Shown here: in pieces, positions 24,606-33,245 of the stretch
Numbering within the stretch: the stretch's first letter is position 1
How the letters are laid out: each line of letters begins with the position of its first letter
Made by a program: the position numbers and the translations under genes
Notes under the pieces: generated by a model
The model's input: the letters and a program-made list of their open reading frames with translations, nothing else
Told to the model about the DNA's origin: nothing
Database searches by the model: none
NCBI RefSeq assembly: GCF_016586355.1
Contig: NZ_BLYI01000033.1
Location: forward strand, 1-37,989
DNA: 37,989 nucleotides
Direction: 5' to 3'
Source of the DNA: Anaerostipes butyraticus
GTDB lineage: Bacteria > Bacillota > Clostridia > Lachnospirales > Lachnospiraceae

Positions 24606-25439
24606 ATGAAAATTGTAAATGGATTTGACCTTATGAACTATGCAGCTGCTCATCATTATATGCTGCCGGCATTTAATACGACCAACCTTGAAATGACTTA
24701 CGCAATCGCAAAAGGACTGAACCAGGCAAATCTTCCTGGATATATCCAGATTTCTTCTAATAATTTAAGACTGTCTGATCCTGAAACGATCGTATATCTT
24801 ACAAAGAAAGCTTTAAAAGACAGCGATGTGCCGATCGCACTTCACTTAGATCATGGAAAAACATATGAAGATGTAAAGGCTTGCGTCAATGCCGGATTTA
24901 CCTCTATCATGATCGATGCGTCTCATCTGGATTTTGAAGACAACATCAAAGAGGTTAAAAAAGCCGTTGACTACTGCCACTTCTATGGGGTTCCTGTTGA
25001 AGCAGAACTTGGATGCCTTCAGGGAAAAGAAGAAGACATTGTAAATGAAGCGGACGCCAAAACAGATCCTGATATGGTTCAGGATTTCGTAAAACAGACC
25101 GGATGTGATCTTCTGGCTGTCGCTGTAGGGAATGTTCATGGACTGGATATCGAACCAAAAGTTGATCTTCCATTATTGAAGAAAATCTCTGAGCTTTCAC
25201 CGGTTCCTCTTGTTATGCACGGCGGTTCCGGAATCCCATTCGAAACAATTCAGGAGGCACGAAACTATAATCTTTTGAAAGTAAATTATGGATCTGATTT
25301 AAGAAAAGCTTTTGTTTCTACTTTTGGAAAAGCTTATGAGAAAAATCACAATACCTGCAGCGTGATCGAATTAAGTTTGGAAGCTGTTGAAAATGTAAGC
25401 AAAACAGCTGCTGATCTGGTAACAATCATCAATCAGTAA
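24606..25439 (+). CDS. Class II ketose-bisphosphate aldolase
   Basis: This zinc-dependent aldolase has 277 aa and resembles fructose- or tagatose-bisphosphate aldolases (Fba/GatY). The catalytic base and first zinc ligand are Asp82 and His83 in ALHLDHG, the same numbering as in E. coli GatY/KbaY. EAELG, NVHG and MHGGSG supply further metal and phosphate-loop residues, and KVNYGSDLR is the C-terminal substrate block. The start is the family-typical MKIVNGFDLM. Its SD (AGGAG, 24566-24570) lies 35 bases upstream, separated by a hairpin. It is divergent from the PTS operon and probably cleaves the phosphorylated ketose made there. Confidence 0.92.
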   Translation: MKIVNGFDLMNYAAAHHYMLPAFNTTNLEMTYAIAKGLNQANLPGYIQISSNNLRLSDPETIVYLTKKALKDSDVPIALHLDHGKTYEDVKACVNAGFTSIMIDASHLDFEDNIKEVKKAVDYCHFYGVPVEAELGCLQGKEEDIVNEADAKTDPDMVQDFVKQTGCDLLAVAVGNVHGLDIEPKVDLPLLKKISELSPVPLVMHGGSGIPFETIQEARNYNLLKVNYGSDLRKAFVSTFGKAYEKNHNTCSVIELSLEAVENVSKTAADLVTIINQ

Positions 25440-25477
25440 AAAATAATTTGTTCATCCTCTCTTTTTTATCATAACAA

Positions 25478-25515
25478 ATCCCGGCCGAATTTTATGATTC
25501 GGCCGGGATCTTTTT
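25478..25515 (+). terminator. Terminator of the aldolase gene
   Basis: A perfect 13-bp GC-rich stem (25478-25490 with 25497-25509), a 6-nt loop and a following T run. It lies about 40 bases after the aldolase stop and between two convergent transcripts. Confidence 0.93.
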
Positions 25516-25593
25516 GTCTGTACTGTTTATTTCATCCGCAGGATCTCCTGCAGTGCTGACAGGATCGGAGAATAAATCCTATCGGAAGCTGAA

Positions 25594-27345
25594 TCAGGAT
25601 GGCGCAAACTGACTCTGATACAGTTCAGCGTAAAATCCATTCTGCTTCAGCAGTTCTTTATGGGTTCCCTTTTCGATGATCTTCCCGTCTTTCATCACAA
25701 GAATTACATCCGCTTCACGTATTGTAGATAATCGATGCGCTACGATAAAACTGGTTCGCCCGTTCATCATTTTGCCAAAAGCATTCTGGATCCTGATTTC
25801 TGTCATTGTATCGATGGAAGATGTTGCCTCATCCAGGATCAGCATTGGCGGAAGATCCAGCATGACCCTCGCAATGCAAAGCAGCTGCTTCTGTCCCTGA
25901 GACAAACTTCCGCCGTCCTCTCCCAGAACAGTATCATACTGCTGCGGCAGCTTCATAATAAAGTTGTGAGCATGTGCCTCTTTTGCTGCCCGTATGATTT
26001 CTTCATCCGCAGCATCTGGTTTTCCATAGGCAATATTCTCCCGAATCGTGGTATTTTTCAGCCATGTTTCCTGAAGCACCATTCCAAAGTTGGATCTGAG
26101 ACTTTTTCTTGTTATATCCCGGATTTCATGGCCATCCACATAAATATTCCCATCTGTCACATCATAAAACCGCATCAATAAATTGATCAGCGTTGTCTTT
26201 CCACATCCGGTCGGTCCGACAATGGCAATTCTTTGTCCCGGCTGCGCTGATAAATTCAGATGCTCCATAAATCTCTGATCCGGCCGGTAAGAAAACGCTA
26301 CATCCTCAAGCTCTACTTTTCCCTGAATCTCCGTCAGTTCTTCGGCATCCGGAGAATCTTCCGTCTCCGGCTCTTCATCCAGGAACCGGAACACCCTTGC
26401 TGCTGACGCCAGTGAATTCTGGAATTCCGTAATTACTCCTGTAATCTCATTGAAAGGTTTTGTGTACTGATTTGTATAACTCAGAAAACTGGTCAGACGT
26501 CCAACCGTCAGACCTCCTGCAATCACCGTAAAACATCCTGCCAGCGTCACACCGGCATAAATGATTGAATACATGATTCTTGTCGCCGGATTGGTCAAAG
26601 AGGAGAAAAAGGTAGCCCGGAGGCTGTAGCCTGCCAGCCGCTCGTTGATTTCTTCAAATCTCTCCTGTGCTTTTTCCTGATACCCGAAGGCCTCCACTAC
26701 CTTCAGATTCCCCAGCATCTCATCCGTAAGGCTGGTCAGCTCTCCCCTTGTCTCTGACTGTTTCTTAAACATCTGAAACGTATTCTTTGAAATAAATCCT
26801 GCAATCCCAAAGGACAGCGGGCTTAAGACTACAACAACCAATGTGATCAGAGGATGAATCGTCAGCATGAACACAATGGTTCCTGCAATGGTCAGAACCC
26901 CTGTAAACAGCTGGGTAAATCCCATCAAAAGGCCATCTGAAAACTGCTCCACATCCGTAATAATGCGGCTGATCAGGTCTCCGGCCGGATGACTGTCCAC
27001 ATAGGCTGCCGGCACACGATGAAGATGATGAAAGGCCTGTACTCTCAGATCCTGAACGATCCGGTAGGTAATCATATTATTTACATGATTCATCAGCCAC
27101 TGAGCTGCTGCCGTAACCGTAATTGCTGCAATGATCAAAACAATCAGTTTCCCAAGCATTCCGAAATCCACACTGCCTTTTCCAGCGATATAATCCACCG
27201 CATTTCCCGTAAGAATCGGTACATAAAGAGTCAGGCCCACTGTGATGACCGCCAGACCCAGTGACAGTACTACCAGAGAGGTATATGGGCGAATACACAG
27301 AAGAATCCTTTTTAACACTTCTTTGTTTCCTTTTTTACCGCGCAT
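25594..27345 (-). CDS. ABC exporter half-transporter, subunit 2 of a heterodimer
   Basis: This fused membrane and ATPase domain protein of 583 aa is of the multidrug/lipid exporter type. Six transmembrane helices occupy about residues 1-320. The nucleotide domain has Walker A GPTGCGKTT, Q-loop LQETW, signature LSQGQKQ (not LSGGQ), Walker B with catalytic Glu LILDEATSSID, and switch His in AHRLS. The non-canonical signature is the expected complement to the partner's defective Walker B, so the pair should have one degenerate and one active ATP site. It overlaps the partner gene by 11 nt. The substrate is unknown. Confidence 0.93.
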   Translation of the reverse strand: MRGKKGNKEVLKRILLCIRPYTSLVVLSLGLAVITVGLTLYVPILTGNAVDYIAGKGSVDFGMLGKLIVLIIAAITVTAAAQWLMNHVNNMITYRIVQDLRVQAFHHLHRVPAAYVDSHPAGDLISRIITDVEQFSDGLLMGFTQLFTGVLTIAGTIVFMLTIHPLITLVVVVLSPLSFGIAGFISKNTFQMFKKQSETRGELTSLTDEMLGNLKVVEAFGYQEKAQERFEEINERLAGYSLRATFFSSLTNPATRIMYSIIYAGVTLAGCFTVIAGGLTVGRLTSFLSYTNQYTKPFNEITGVITEFQNSLASAARVFRFLDEEPETEDSPDAEELTEIQGKVELEDVAFSYRPDQRFMEHLNLSAQPGQRIAIVGPTGCGKTTLINLLMRFYDVTDGNIYVDGHEIRDITRKSLRSNFGMVLQETWLKNTTIRENIAYGKPDAADEEIIRAAKEAHAHNFIMKLPQQYDTVLGEDGGSLSQGQKQLLCIARVMLDLPPMLILDEATSSIDTMTEIRIQNAFGKMMNGRTSFIVAHRLSTIREADVILVMKDGKIIEKGTHKELLKQNGFYAELYQSQFAPS

Positions 27346-29071
27346 CGGCTTCTACCTCCTCTCTTGTCATCTGGGACTCACAGATTTCCCGGTAAATCTG
27401 ACAATTTCTTAAAAGTTCCCTGTGGGTTCCTTTTCCTGCTGTCCGTCCATTGTCCAGTACAAGGATCTGATCTGCGTTCTTTACTGCGGATACCCTCTGA
27501 GATACAAGAAATACTGTCATCTGATCCGTCCTGCGGGCAATGGCTTTCCTGAGCCTTGCGTCTGTGGCAAAATCAAGGGCAGAAGCACTGTCATCCAGAA
27601 TCAGGATCGAAGGCCTGCGCACCAGAGCCCTTGCAATGGTAAGACGCTGTTTCTGACCGCCGGAGAGGTTTCTTCCATTCTGCTGAATCATCAGATCCAG
27701 TCCCTCTCCTTTTTGTTCCACAAAATCCAGCGCCTGAGCGGTTTTTAACGCTTCATAAATTTCTTCGTCTGTCGCATCCTGTTTTCCCCACCGCATATTA
27801 TCCCGGAGTGTTCCGCGGAACAACGCTGCTTTCTGCGGCACAAATCCTATCTTTTCTCTTAGATTTTCCATTCTAAAATCCCTGATATTCTGTCCTCCGA
27901 TCCGGATCTTCCCTGCTCCGGCTTCATAAAATCTGGGAATCAGATTGACCAGAGTCGTTTTCCCGGATCCCGTTCCGCCGATCACTCCTATAGTATCTCC
28001 CGGCATGGCACAAAAAGATATATCTTCCAGTGCCGGACGTTTTGATCCTGCATAAGAGTACGAAACATGATCAAAAGCAACTTCCGCTGCTCCCAAAACT
28101 TCCGCATCCTTCGAACCGTCCACAATGCTGCCCTCTATCTGAAAGATACTCTCAACCCGGTTCAGACTGGCTGCGGTCCGGGACAGCAGAATCATCAGAT
28201 TGGCCAGTTTGATCAGTTCTGTCAGAATCTGAGACATATAATTAATCAGTGCAACTACCTGTCCCTGTGTCAGACGTCCTGCATATACCTGTTTGCCGCC
28301 GACCCATAACACACCGATAATTCCCAGATTGATAATGATATAAGTCACCGGATTTAAAAGAGCCGATATCTTTCCAACAAAAATCTGGCGCTGATACAGA
28401 TTCTCGTTGGAACGGTCAAACTCCTTCATTTCACTTTCCTGACGGTTAAAGGCACGGATTACCCGGATTCCAAGAAGATTCTCCCGTGTCTTTTGCAGTA
28501 CATCATCCAGCTGTTTCTGGACATTCCGGTACAACGGCATACTGATCAGCAGAATCAGAAAAACAACAACAAAGAGGACCGGTATTGTCACCGCAAACAC
28601 CATGGCTGTTCTGCGGTCCACCACAAACGCCATAAAGACCGCTCCCAGAACCACAAAGGGAGACCGTAAAAACAGGCGCAAAAACATGTTAACACCGTTC
28701 TGCACCTGATTGATATCACTGGTCATTCTCGTAATCAGGGTAGATGTCCCGATTTCATCAATTTCCTGATACGTAAATGTTCCCATATGGGCAAAAAGAT
28801 CATTTCGCATGGCCGTTCCCGCCGATACCGCCGACTTTGCCGCAAAATACTGTGCTGTAGCCGAACTGATAAAACCAACAATTCCAAGCGCTGTCATCAG
28901 ACATCCCATCCGGATCAGATACCCCTGATCCTTCCCTGCAACGCCGATATCGATCATATTGGCCACTACCAGAGGAACAAGCAGTTCAAAGCTGGCCTCC
29001 AGCATCTTAAACAGCGGCGCCAAAATAGTTTCTTTCAGATTTTTTCTCAAATATCCTAATAATCGTTTCAT
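27335..29071 (-). CDS. ABC exporter half-transporter, subunit 1 of a heterodimer
   Basis: This membrane and ATPase fusion of 578 aa has six N-terminal helices and a nucleotide domain. Walker A is GGTGSGKTT and the canonical signature is LSGGQKQR. Walker B is ILILDDSASALD, where Asp replaces the catalytic Glu, and the switch position reads VSQRVS with Gln for His. Both changes mark the degenerate site half of heterodimeric exporters of the TM287/288, BmrC/D and LmrC/D kind. It starts 18 bases after the PRD regulator stop, so it may be transcribed with it. Confidence 0.93.
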   Translation of the reverse strand: MKRLLGYLRKNLKETILAPLFKMLEASFELLVPLVVANMIDIGVAGKDQGYLIRMGCLMTALGIVGFISSATAQYFAAKSAVSAGTAMRNDLFAHMGTFTYQEIDEIGTSTLITRMTSDINQVQNGVNMFLRLFLRSPFVVLGAVFMAFVVDRRTAMVFAVTIPVLFVVVFLILLISMPLYRNVQKQLDDVLQKTRENLLGIRVIRAFNRQESEMKEFDRSNENLYQRQIFVGKISALLNPVTYIIINLGIIGVLWVGGKQVYAGRLTQGQVVALINYMSQILTELIKLANLMILLSRTAASLNRVESIFQIEGSIVDGSKDAEVLGAAEVAFDHVSYSYAGSKRPALEDISFCAMPGDTIGVIGGTGSGKTTLVNLIPRFYEAGAGKIRIGGQNIRDFRMENLREKIGFVPQKAALFRGTLRDNMRWGKQDATDEEIYEALKTAQALDFVEQKGEGLDLMIQQNGRNLSGGQKQRLTIARALVRRPSILILDDSASALDFATDARLRKAIARRTDQMTVFLVSQRVSAVKNADQILVLDNGRTAGKGTHRELLRNCQIYREICESQMTREEVEADAR

Positions 29072-29089
29072 ATTCTGTTTCCTGCCTGT

Positions 29090-31012
29090 CTAAATATCAT
29101 TATTAATTCCCATTTCCAATGCTTCTTTCACAAGAGAAATGAAATGCTCATAAGATGGATTTTCAATCAGTTTATCCACCAGAGACTTATCCGCGAAAAT
29201 CTTAGAAAAATAATTCCACAGCTGAAACGCCTGATTGTTGTTCTTCCCTACATGCATCAGCATGATCAGATTCACCTCATTTTTTTCACTGTCCCATAAA
29301 ATCGGTTTCTTTGACACATAGACTGCTACAAAGGTATCAGAGGAAGCCGCATACATCGGATGGGGCACCGCAATATTTTTACTGAAGAATGTACTTCCGA
29401 TTTCTTCCCTCTGGAGCACCTGGGTCAGCAGATCTTCCGTCTGAAAATGTTCTGCGGCGAGACTGCACAATGTTTTGATCACTTCTGATTTAGAACTGCT
29501 GTCAGCAACGCAGAACAGCTCCGGATAAAACATCGCTACCACATCTTCCATATCTTTAAATCCGTCAATGTTCAGTTTAATATTCATATAATCATGCTGA
29601 TTCGGGAAGGTATCAATATACATTGCCAGTCCCTTCTCGAAGAATTCTTCCTTCTCCGTTGTCAGAAAAACTCCGTATTCATCCAGCATTTCCTCGGTTA
29701 CATCCATCGGATTCACAAAATCCACTGCAGAGATATACTCAGAGAACCAGCGAAGCAGAGTCTGCTTCAGAAGCAGCGTCATGCTTTTTTTCATAGAAGA
29801 AATGACCAGGATCTTTGTCTTTCCGCTGCGGTTGTTGATTTCCAGCAGGCTGCTGTAAAAATGAACTGCCAGAAGCGCCATCTCGTCTTCTGAAACTTTT
29901 TTGCCGTATTTCTGATATAAAAGAGACGCAAAATACACACTGATATCGTATCCCAGAGGAAACGTCTCCCTGATATATTCCAGCATGTCATTTTTCATCT
30001 GCATATCATACTTGATGCGGATGCTCAGAGACATACAGTGAAGAGCCAGCGTAATCCTGAGGTTGATGTTATTGGTAAAATCCACCCCGAAATTGCTTTT
30101 GATCGCTTCCAGTGCTCCGGAAATAAATTCATCCATCTCCGGAGTGATCGTATCGGAATCCCTGTTATTTCCCTGTCCCCTCAGATACACCGCAAAATAA
30201 CGTACTTCCTCATCCGAAACTTTGATAAAAAATCTGCGGCCGATTTTTTCAAAAACATCTTTTGAAATCTCATATTCTTCTCCCAGCTCTTCTGTAATAT
30301 CCAGTTCCCCAGGCTGGATGTAGAAGCCGTCTTCCATCCGGCAGATCATAATGTTCAAAAACAGGATAGTATTGCTGAAATCCGTATCCATAATATGATA
30401 CTTATGCTCTACAAATATTTCGGTCAGAATGTTTTTAATCTTTGCCAGCTGCCGCTCGTCGATATAAAGCATTCCCTGCTCATTTTTTACATGAGCAAGA
30501 TACAGGTCCTGATCTGCCAGACATCGTCTTTTATTGATCTCTGTCCCATCAATCATAACCTTATTGCTGCTTCTTAGAAGTTCCAGTGAAAACTGCTCCA
30601 GAATTTCTTCTACCTTTTTCAGATCATTTAGGAGCGTTGATCTGGATACATAAAATTTATCTTCCATCCTGGAAACAGAAACGGCTCTGTGACGGCTTAA
30701 CAGCAGGAGAAGGATCTGACTGACACGGCTGGTCGGATAATTTAGTGAAACTGTCGTATACTGCTGATACAAAGAATTTACAAACGCAGAAAATTCATCA
30801 TGATCCTCCACCTGGATACAGCTTCCTTTTGACGCCTTGGATATCAGATTCGCACAGGTCTCATCTTCCAGTTCCTTCCTGATTACTTTCATATCTCCCT
30901 GGATCGTTCTCAGGGAAACACCCAGTTTATCAGCAAAATAAGAAGCTGTCAGGAACTCATCTGAATGGTTGCAAAATTCCAATAAAATTTCAATTTGACG
31001 TTGGTTTAACAT
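29090..31012 (-). CDS. PRD/EIIA-domain transcriptional regulator (BglG/MtlR family)
   Basis: This 640-aa regulator reads the state of a PTS. An N-terminal HTH_11 (about residues 3-60) and a second Mga-like HTH (about 80-140) precede PRD1 (about 180-280) and PRD2 (about 290-395), the latter with His in LALHCMSL and LAVHFYS. An EIIB-like domain (KILVISSMKKSM) lacks the phosphorylatable Cys. A C-terminal EIIA domain has the active His in AVPHPM. It is therefore a DNA-binding activator of the MtlR/LicR type without a sigma-54 domain. The nearest target is the PTS/aldolase control region 5 kb away. GAGG seven bases upstream supports the start. Confidence 0.92.
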   Translation of the reverse strand: MLNQRQIEILLEFCNHSDEFLTASYFADKLGVSLRTIQGDMKVIRKELEDETCANLISKASKGSCIQVEDHDEFSAFVNSLYQQYTTVSLNYPTSRVSQILLLLLSRHRAVSVSRMEDKFYVSRSTLLNDLKKVEEILEQFSLELLRSSNKVMIDGTEINKRRCLADQDLYLAHVKNEQGMLYIDERQLAKIKNILTEIFVEHKYHIMDTDFSNTILFLNIMICRMEDGFYIQPGELDITEELGEEYEISKDVFEKIGRRFFIKVSDEEVRYFAVYLRGQGNNRDSDTITPEMDEFISGALEAIKSNFGVDFTNNINLRITLALHCMSLSIRIKYDMQMKNDMLEYIRETFPLGYDISVYFASLLYQKYGKKVSEDEMALLAVHFYSSLLEINNRSGKTKILVISSMKKSMTLLLKQTLLRWFSEYISAVDFVNPMDVTEEMLDEYGVFLTTEKEEFFEKGLAMYIDTFPNQHDYMNIKLNIDGFKDMEDVVAMFYPELFCVADSSSKSEVIKTLCSLAAEHFQTEDLLTQVLQREEIGSTFFSKNIAVPHPMYAASSDTFVAVYVSKKPILWDSEKNEVNLIMLMHVGKNNNQAFQLWNYFSKIFADKSLVDKLIENPSYEHFISLVKEALEMGINNDI

Positions 31013-31077
31013 TTGTATTCCTCTTTTTTCTAGTGCTTCGTTCTCTTATTTTTCCATAGCCATTGGTAATATTCCTT

Positions 31078-31107
31078 ATTATACCCTAATCCTTATTTAT
31101 TTCGCAA
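31078..31107 (-). promoter_or_regulatory. Promoter of the PRD regulator gene
   Basis: On the minus strand TTGCGA (31102-31107), 18 nt and TATAAT (31078-31083). The -35 segment TTGCGAAA resembles the TTGCGTAA half-sites of the PTS control region, hinting at autoregulation. Confidence 0.6.
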
Positions 31108-31134
31108 CCGATGATTCCCCTTCTGTTCCGCCAC

Positions 31135-31163
31135 TGGACGATTCCTCAGGAATCCGATATACT
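31135..31163 (+). promoter_or_regulatory. Promoter of the nucleotidyltransferase gene with internal palindrome
   Basis: TGGACG (31135-31140), 17 nt and TATACT (31158-31163). The spacer contains the inverted repeat GATTCC-TCA-GGAATC (31140-31154), a possible operator for an unknown repressor. Confidence 0.5.
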
Positions 31164-31200
31164 GTTATTAAAAAAATAGATAAGGAGGTATCACTATCTT

Positions 31201-32115
31201 ATGAAAAAACCCGCTTTGGTAATTCTTGCCGCCGGTATGGGCAGCCGGTATGGCGGATTAAAGCAAATGGATCCTATGGATCCGCAAGGCCACGCAATCA
31301 TTGACTATTCTATCTATGACGCAAAACGCGCCGGCTTTGGAAAAATTGTCTTCGTTATCAAAAAAGCAATTGAACAGGATTTTAAAGAAACGATCGGAAG
31401 CCGGGTCCCAAAGGATCTGGAAGTATGCTATGCCTTCCAGGAAGTGGATGCCCTTCCGGAAGGCTATCAGGTTCCTGAAGGAAGAGAAAAACCATGGGGC
31501 ACAGCCCACGCGGTTTTGTGCGCAAAACCTTTTATCAGCGAACCGTTTGCCGTCATCAATGCTGATGACTATTATGGTGTCAATGGTTTCCAGGTCATGG
31601 CAGATTTCCTGACATCCCATCCGGATGGGACTCCGGCCCCTTTTGCCATGGTAGGCTACCATCTTGGAAATACCGTAACTGATCACGGCTATGTCTCCCG
31701 CGGAATCTGTGAGGTTGATGATAACCGCCAGCTGATCTCTATTACAGAGCGCACTCATATTGAAAAAAGGGGAGACCACGCTGAGTACACAGAAGATGAC
31801 GGGGCCACCTGGACTTCTCTTCCATATGACAAACTGGTGTCCATGAACTTCTTTGGTTTTCAGCCAATGATTATGGACGAACTGGAAAAAGGCTTTCCGG
31901 AATTTCTGGATCTGGCACTGTCTAAAAATCCTCTAAAAGGAGAATATTTTATTCCAAGCGTTGCCAGCTCTCTGCTTACTCAGGGAAAGGCTACCATGGA
32001 AGTGCTGGTTTCTCAGGACCAGTGGTATGGAGTTACATATCCGGAAGACAAACAAAATGTCATGGATGCCCTTCAGGCTCTGAAGGACCAGGGAATTTAT
32101 CCTCAGGAATTCTAG
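31201..32115 (+). CDS. NTP-transferase family sugar nucleotidyltransferase-like protein
   Basis: This 304-aa cytosolic protein opens with the nucleotide-binding signature of sugar-phosphate nucleotidyltransferases, LVILAAGMGSRYGGLKQMDP. The metal/nucleotide motif VINADDYYG is near residue 120, and KPWGTAHAVLCAK resembles the product-binding GTA(H/Q)A loop. The C-terminal third differs from UTP-glucose or mannose-1-phosphate enzymes and contains GEYFIPSV and QWYGVTYPEDK. The sugar and nucleotide are therefore unknown. It stands alone, with AGGAGG twelve bases before the ATG and a strong terminator after it. Confidence 0.85.
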   Translation: MKKPALVILAAGMGSRYGGLKQMDPMDPQGHAIIDYSIYDAKRAGFGKIVFVIKKAIEQDFKETIGSRVPKDLEVCYAFQEVDALPEGYQVPEGREKPWGTAHAVLCAKPFISEPFAVINADDYYGVNGFQVMADFLTSHPDGTPAPFAMVGYHLGNTVTDHGYVSRGICEVDDNRQLISITERTHIEKRGDHAEYTEDDGATWTSLPYDKLVSMNFFGFQPMIMDELEKGFPEFLDLALSKNPLKGEYFIPSVASSLLTQGKATMEVLVSQDQWYGVTYPEDKQNVMDALQALKDQGIYPQEF

Positions 32116-32154
32116 CTTATGCGGATTCATCCCCGGTTTTTTACAGAAAAAAAC

Positions 32155-32185
32155 ACCGGCAGATAAAAATCTGCCGGTATTTTTA
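32155..32185 (+). terminator. Terminator of the nucleotidyltransferase gene
   Basis: A perfect 10-bp stem ACCGGCAGAT (32155-32164) / ATCTGCCGGT (32169-32178) with an AAAA loop and a following T-rich run. Confidence 0.93.
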
Positions 32186-32215
32186 TTGAGTGTGTATCTA
32201 GAAGTTTACGAATTG

Positions 32216-32401
32216 TTTTGTAAACTCAGTCTCTGTTTTTCTGTAAGCTGCCTGTCATATTCAAAATACTTTTGTAACAGTTTTGTAACTTACAGTTTGA
32301 GTTTACCTTTATTTACTTGCAATGTCAACCTTTGTACGAAAAAAAGTACACACTTTTTAACATTTATCCCAATGAATATTTCAAAATTATTACATCATTG
32401 G
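32216..32401. repeat. A/T-rich convergent intergenic region with nested inverted repeats
   Basis: Between two gene ends this stretch has no gene. It holds an outer inverted repeat GTAAACTCA (32220-32228) / TGAGTTTAC (32298-32306) enclosing CTGTAAG (32241-32247) / CTTACAG (32289-32295). It also holds three copies of TTTTGTAA (32216, 32270, 32281) and a separate pair CCAATGA (32369-32375) / TCATTGG (32395-32401). It may be a 3' untranslated structure or a small RNA; no promoter is convincing. Confidence 0.45.
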
Positions 32402-32417
32402 AATTCCGTATCCAATT

Positions 32418-33242
32418 TTACACCAATAGATCAATCACGCCGTCCAGATAGATATTTTCCAGATTCTCAATTAATCCATTGTCGCAGGCTTCTGTCAGCT
32501 TCGGATCAATCGGAAGTTTTCCAAGAACCGGAACCTGATATTTTTCTGCGATTTCATCAATATGACTGTCACCAAAGACACGGATCTCTTTTCCGCAGTC
32601 CGGACATTTGATATAGCTCATATTCTCGATCAGTCCCAGAACCGGGATATTCATCATTTTCGCCATATTAACCGCTTTTTCCACGATCATGCCGACCAGT
32701 TCCTGAGGTGTCGCCACAACGACAATGCCATCCAGAGGAACGGACTGGAATACGGTCAGAGGAACTTCACCAGTTCCCGGGGGCATATCTACAAACATCA
32801 CATCAATGTCTTTCCATAATGCTTTTCCCCAGAACTGTTTTACCACATCGGAAACGACAGGTCCGCGCCAGATTACCGGCTGAGTCTCTTCTTCCAGCAT
32901 AAGATTCAAAGATACGACTTCAATTCCGAAATTCGTCAATGCAGGCATAATAATGCCTTCTGCATTGCCAAGCAGCCTCTCATGCAGACCGAAAGCCTGT
33001 GGAATGGATGGTCCCGTCACATCTCCATCCAGAATTGCTGTATGCAGTCCCTTTCTCATTGCAGCTACTGCAAGAAGAGAAGTCGTCATGGATTTCCCAA
33101 CGCCTCCCTTGCCGCTGACAATGCCTATCACTTTCTTTACACTGCTCTCACGATATAATGGTTCTAAAAAGTTTGTCTGTTCCTGTGTTCTGCTGCCGCA
33201 GTTTGCACTGCAGCTTCCGCAATCATGATTACAATCACTCAT
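32418..33242 (-). CDS. mrp: Mrp/NBP35-family Fe-S cluster carrier ATPase
   Basis: This 274-aa cytosolic P-loop protein transfers Fe-S clusters to apoproteins. The N-terminal cysteine cluster CNHDCGSCSANC (residues 4-15) is typical of clostridial Mrp. The deviant Walker A is GKGGVGKSMTTSLLA, with VDMPPGTGEVPLT as the switch/Walker B region. The bridging CXXC is in YIKCPDCGKEIRVFG near residue 215. Its start is 3 bases after the rpe stop, so the two are co-transcribed. In this anaerobe likely clients include NadA, ThiC and hydrogenase-related enzymes, which is inference. Confidence 0.93.
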   Translation of the reverse strand: MSDCNHDCGSCSANCGSRTQEQTNFLEPLYRESSVKKVIGIVSGKGGVGKSMTTSLLAVAAMRKGLHTAILDGDVTGPSIPQAFGLHERLLGNAEGIIMPALTNFGIEVVSLNLMLEEETQPVIWRGPVVSDVVKQFWGKALWKDIDVMFVDMPPGTGEVPLTVFQSVPLDGIVVVATPQELVGMIVEKAVNMAKMMNIPVLGLIENMSYIKCPDCGKEIRVFGDSHIDEIAEKYQVPVLGKLPIDPKLTEACDNGLIENLENIYLDGVIDLLV

Positions 33243-33245
33243 TGC

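Noticed and set aside
32216-32306. Rex-type redox operator (TTGTTAA-N4-TTAACAA) in the TTTTGTAA repeats
   Set aside because: Half-site sequence and spacing do not fit, and the region lies between two gene ends rather than before a gene.
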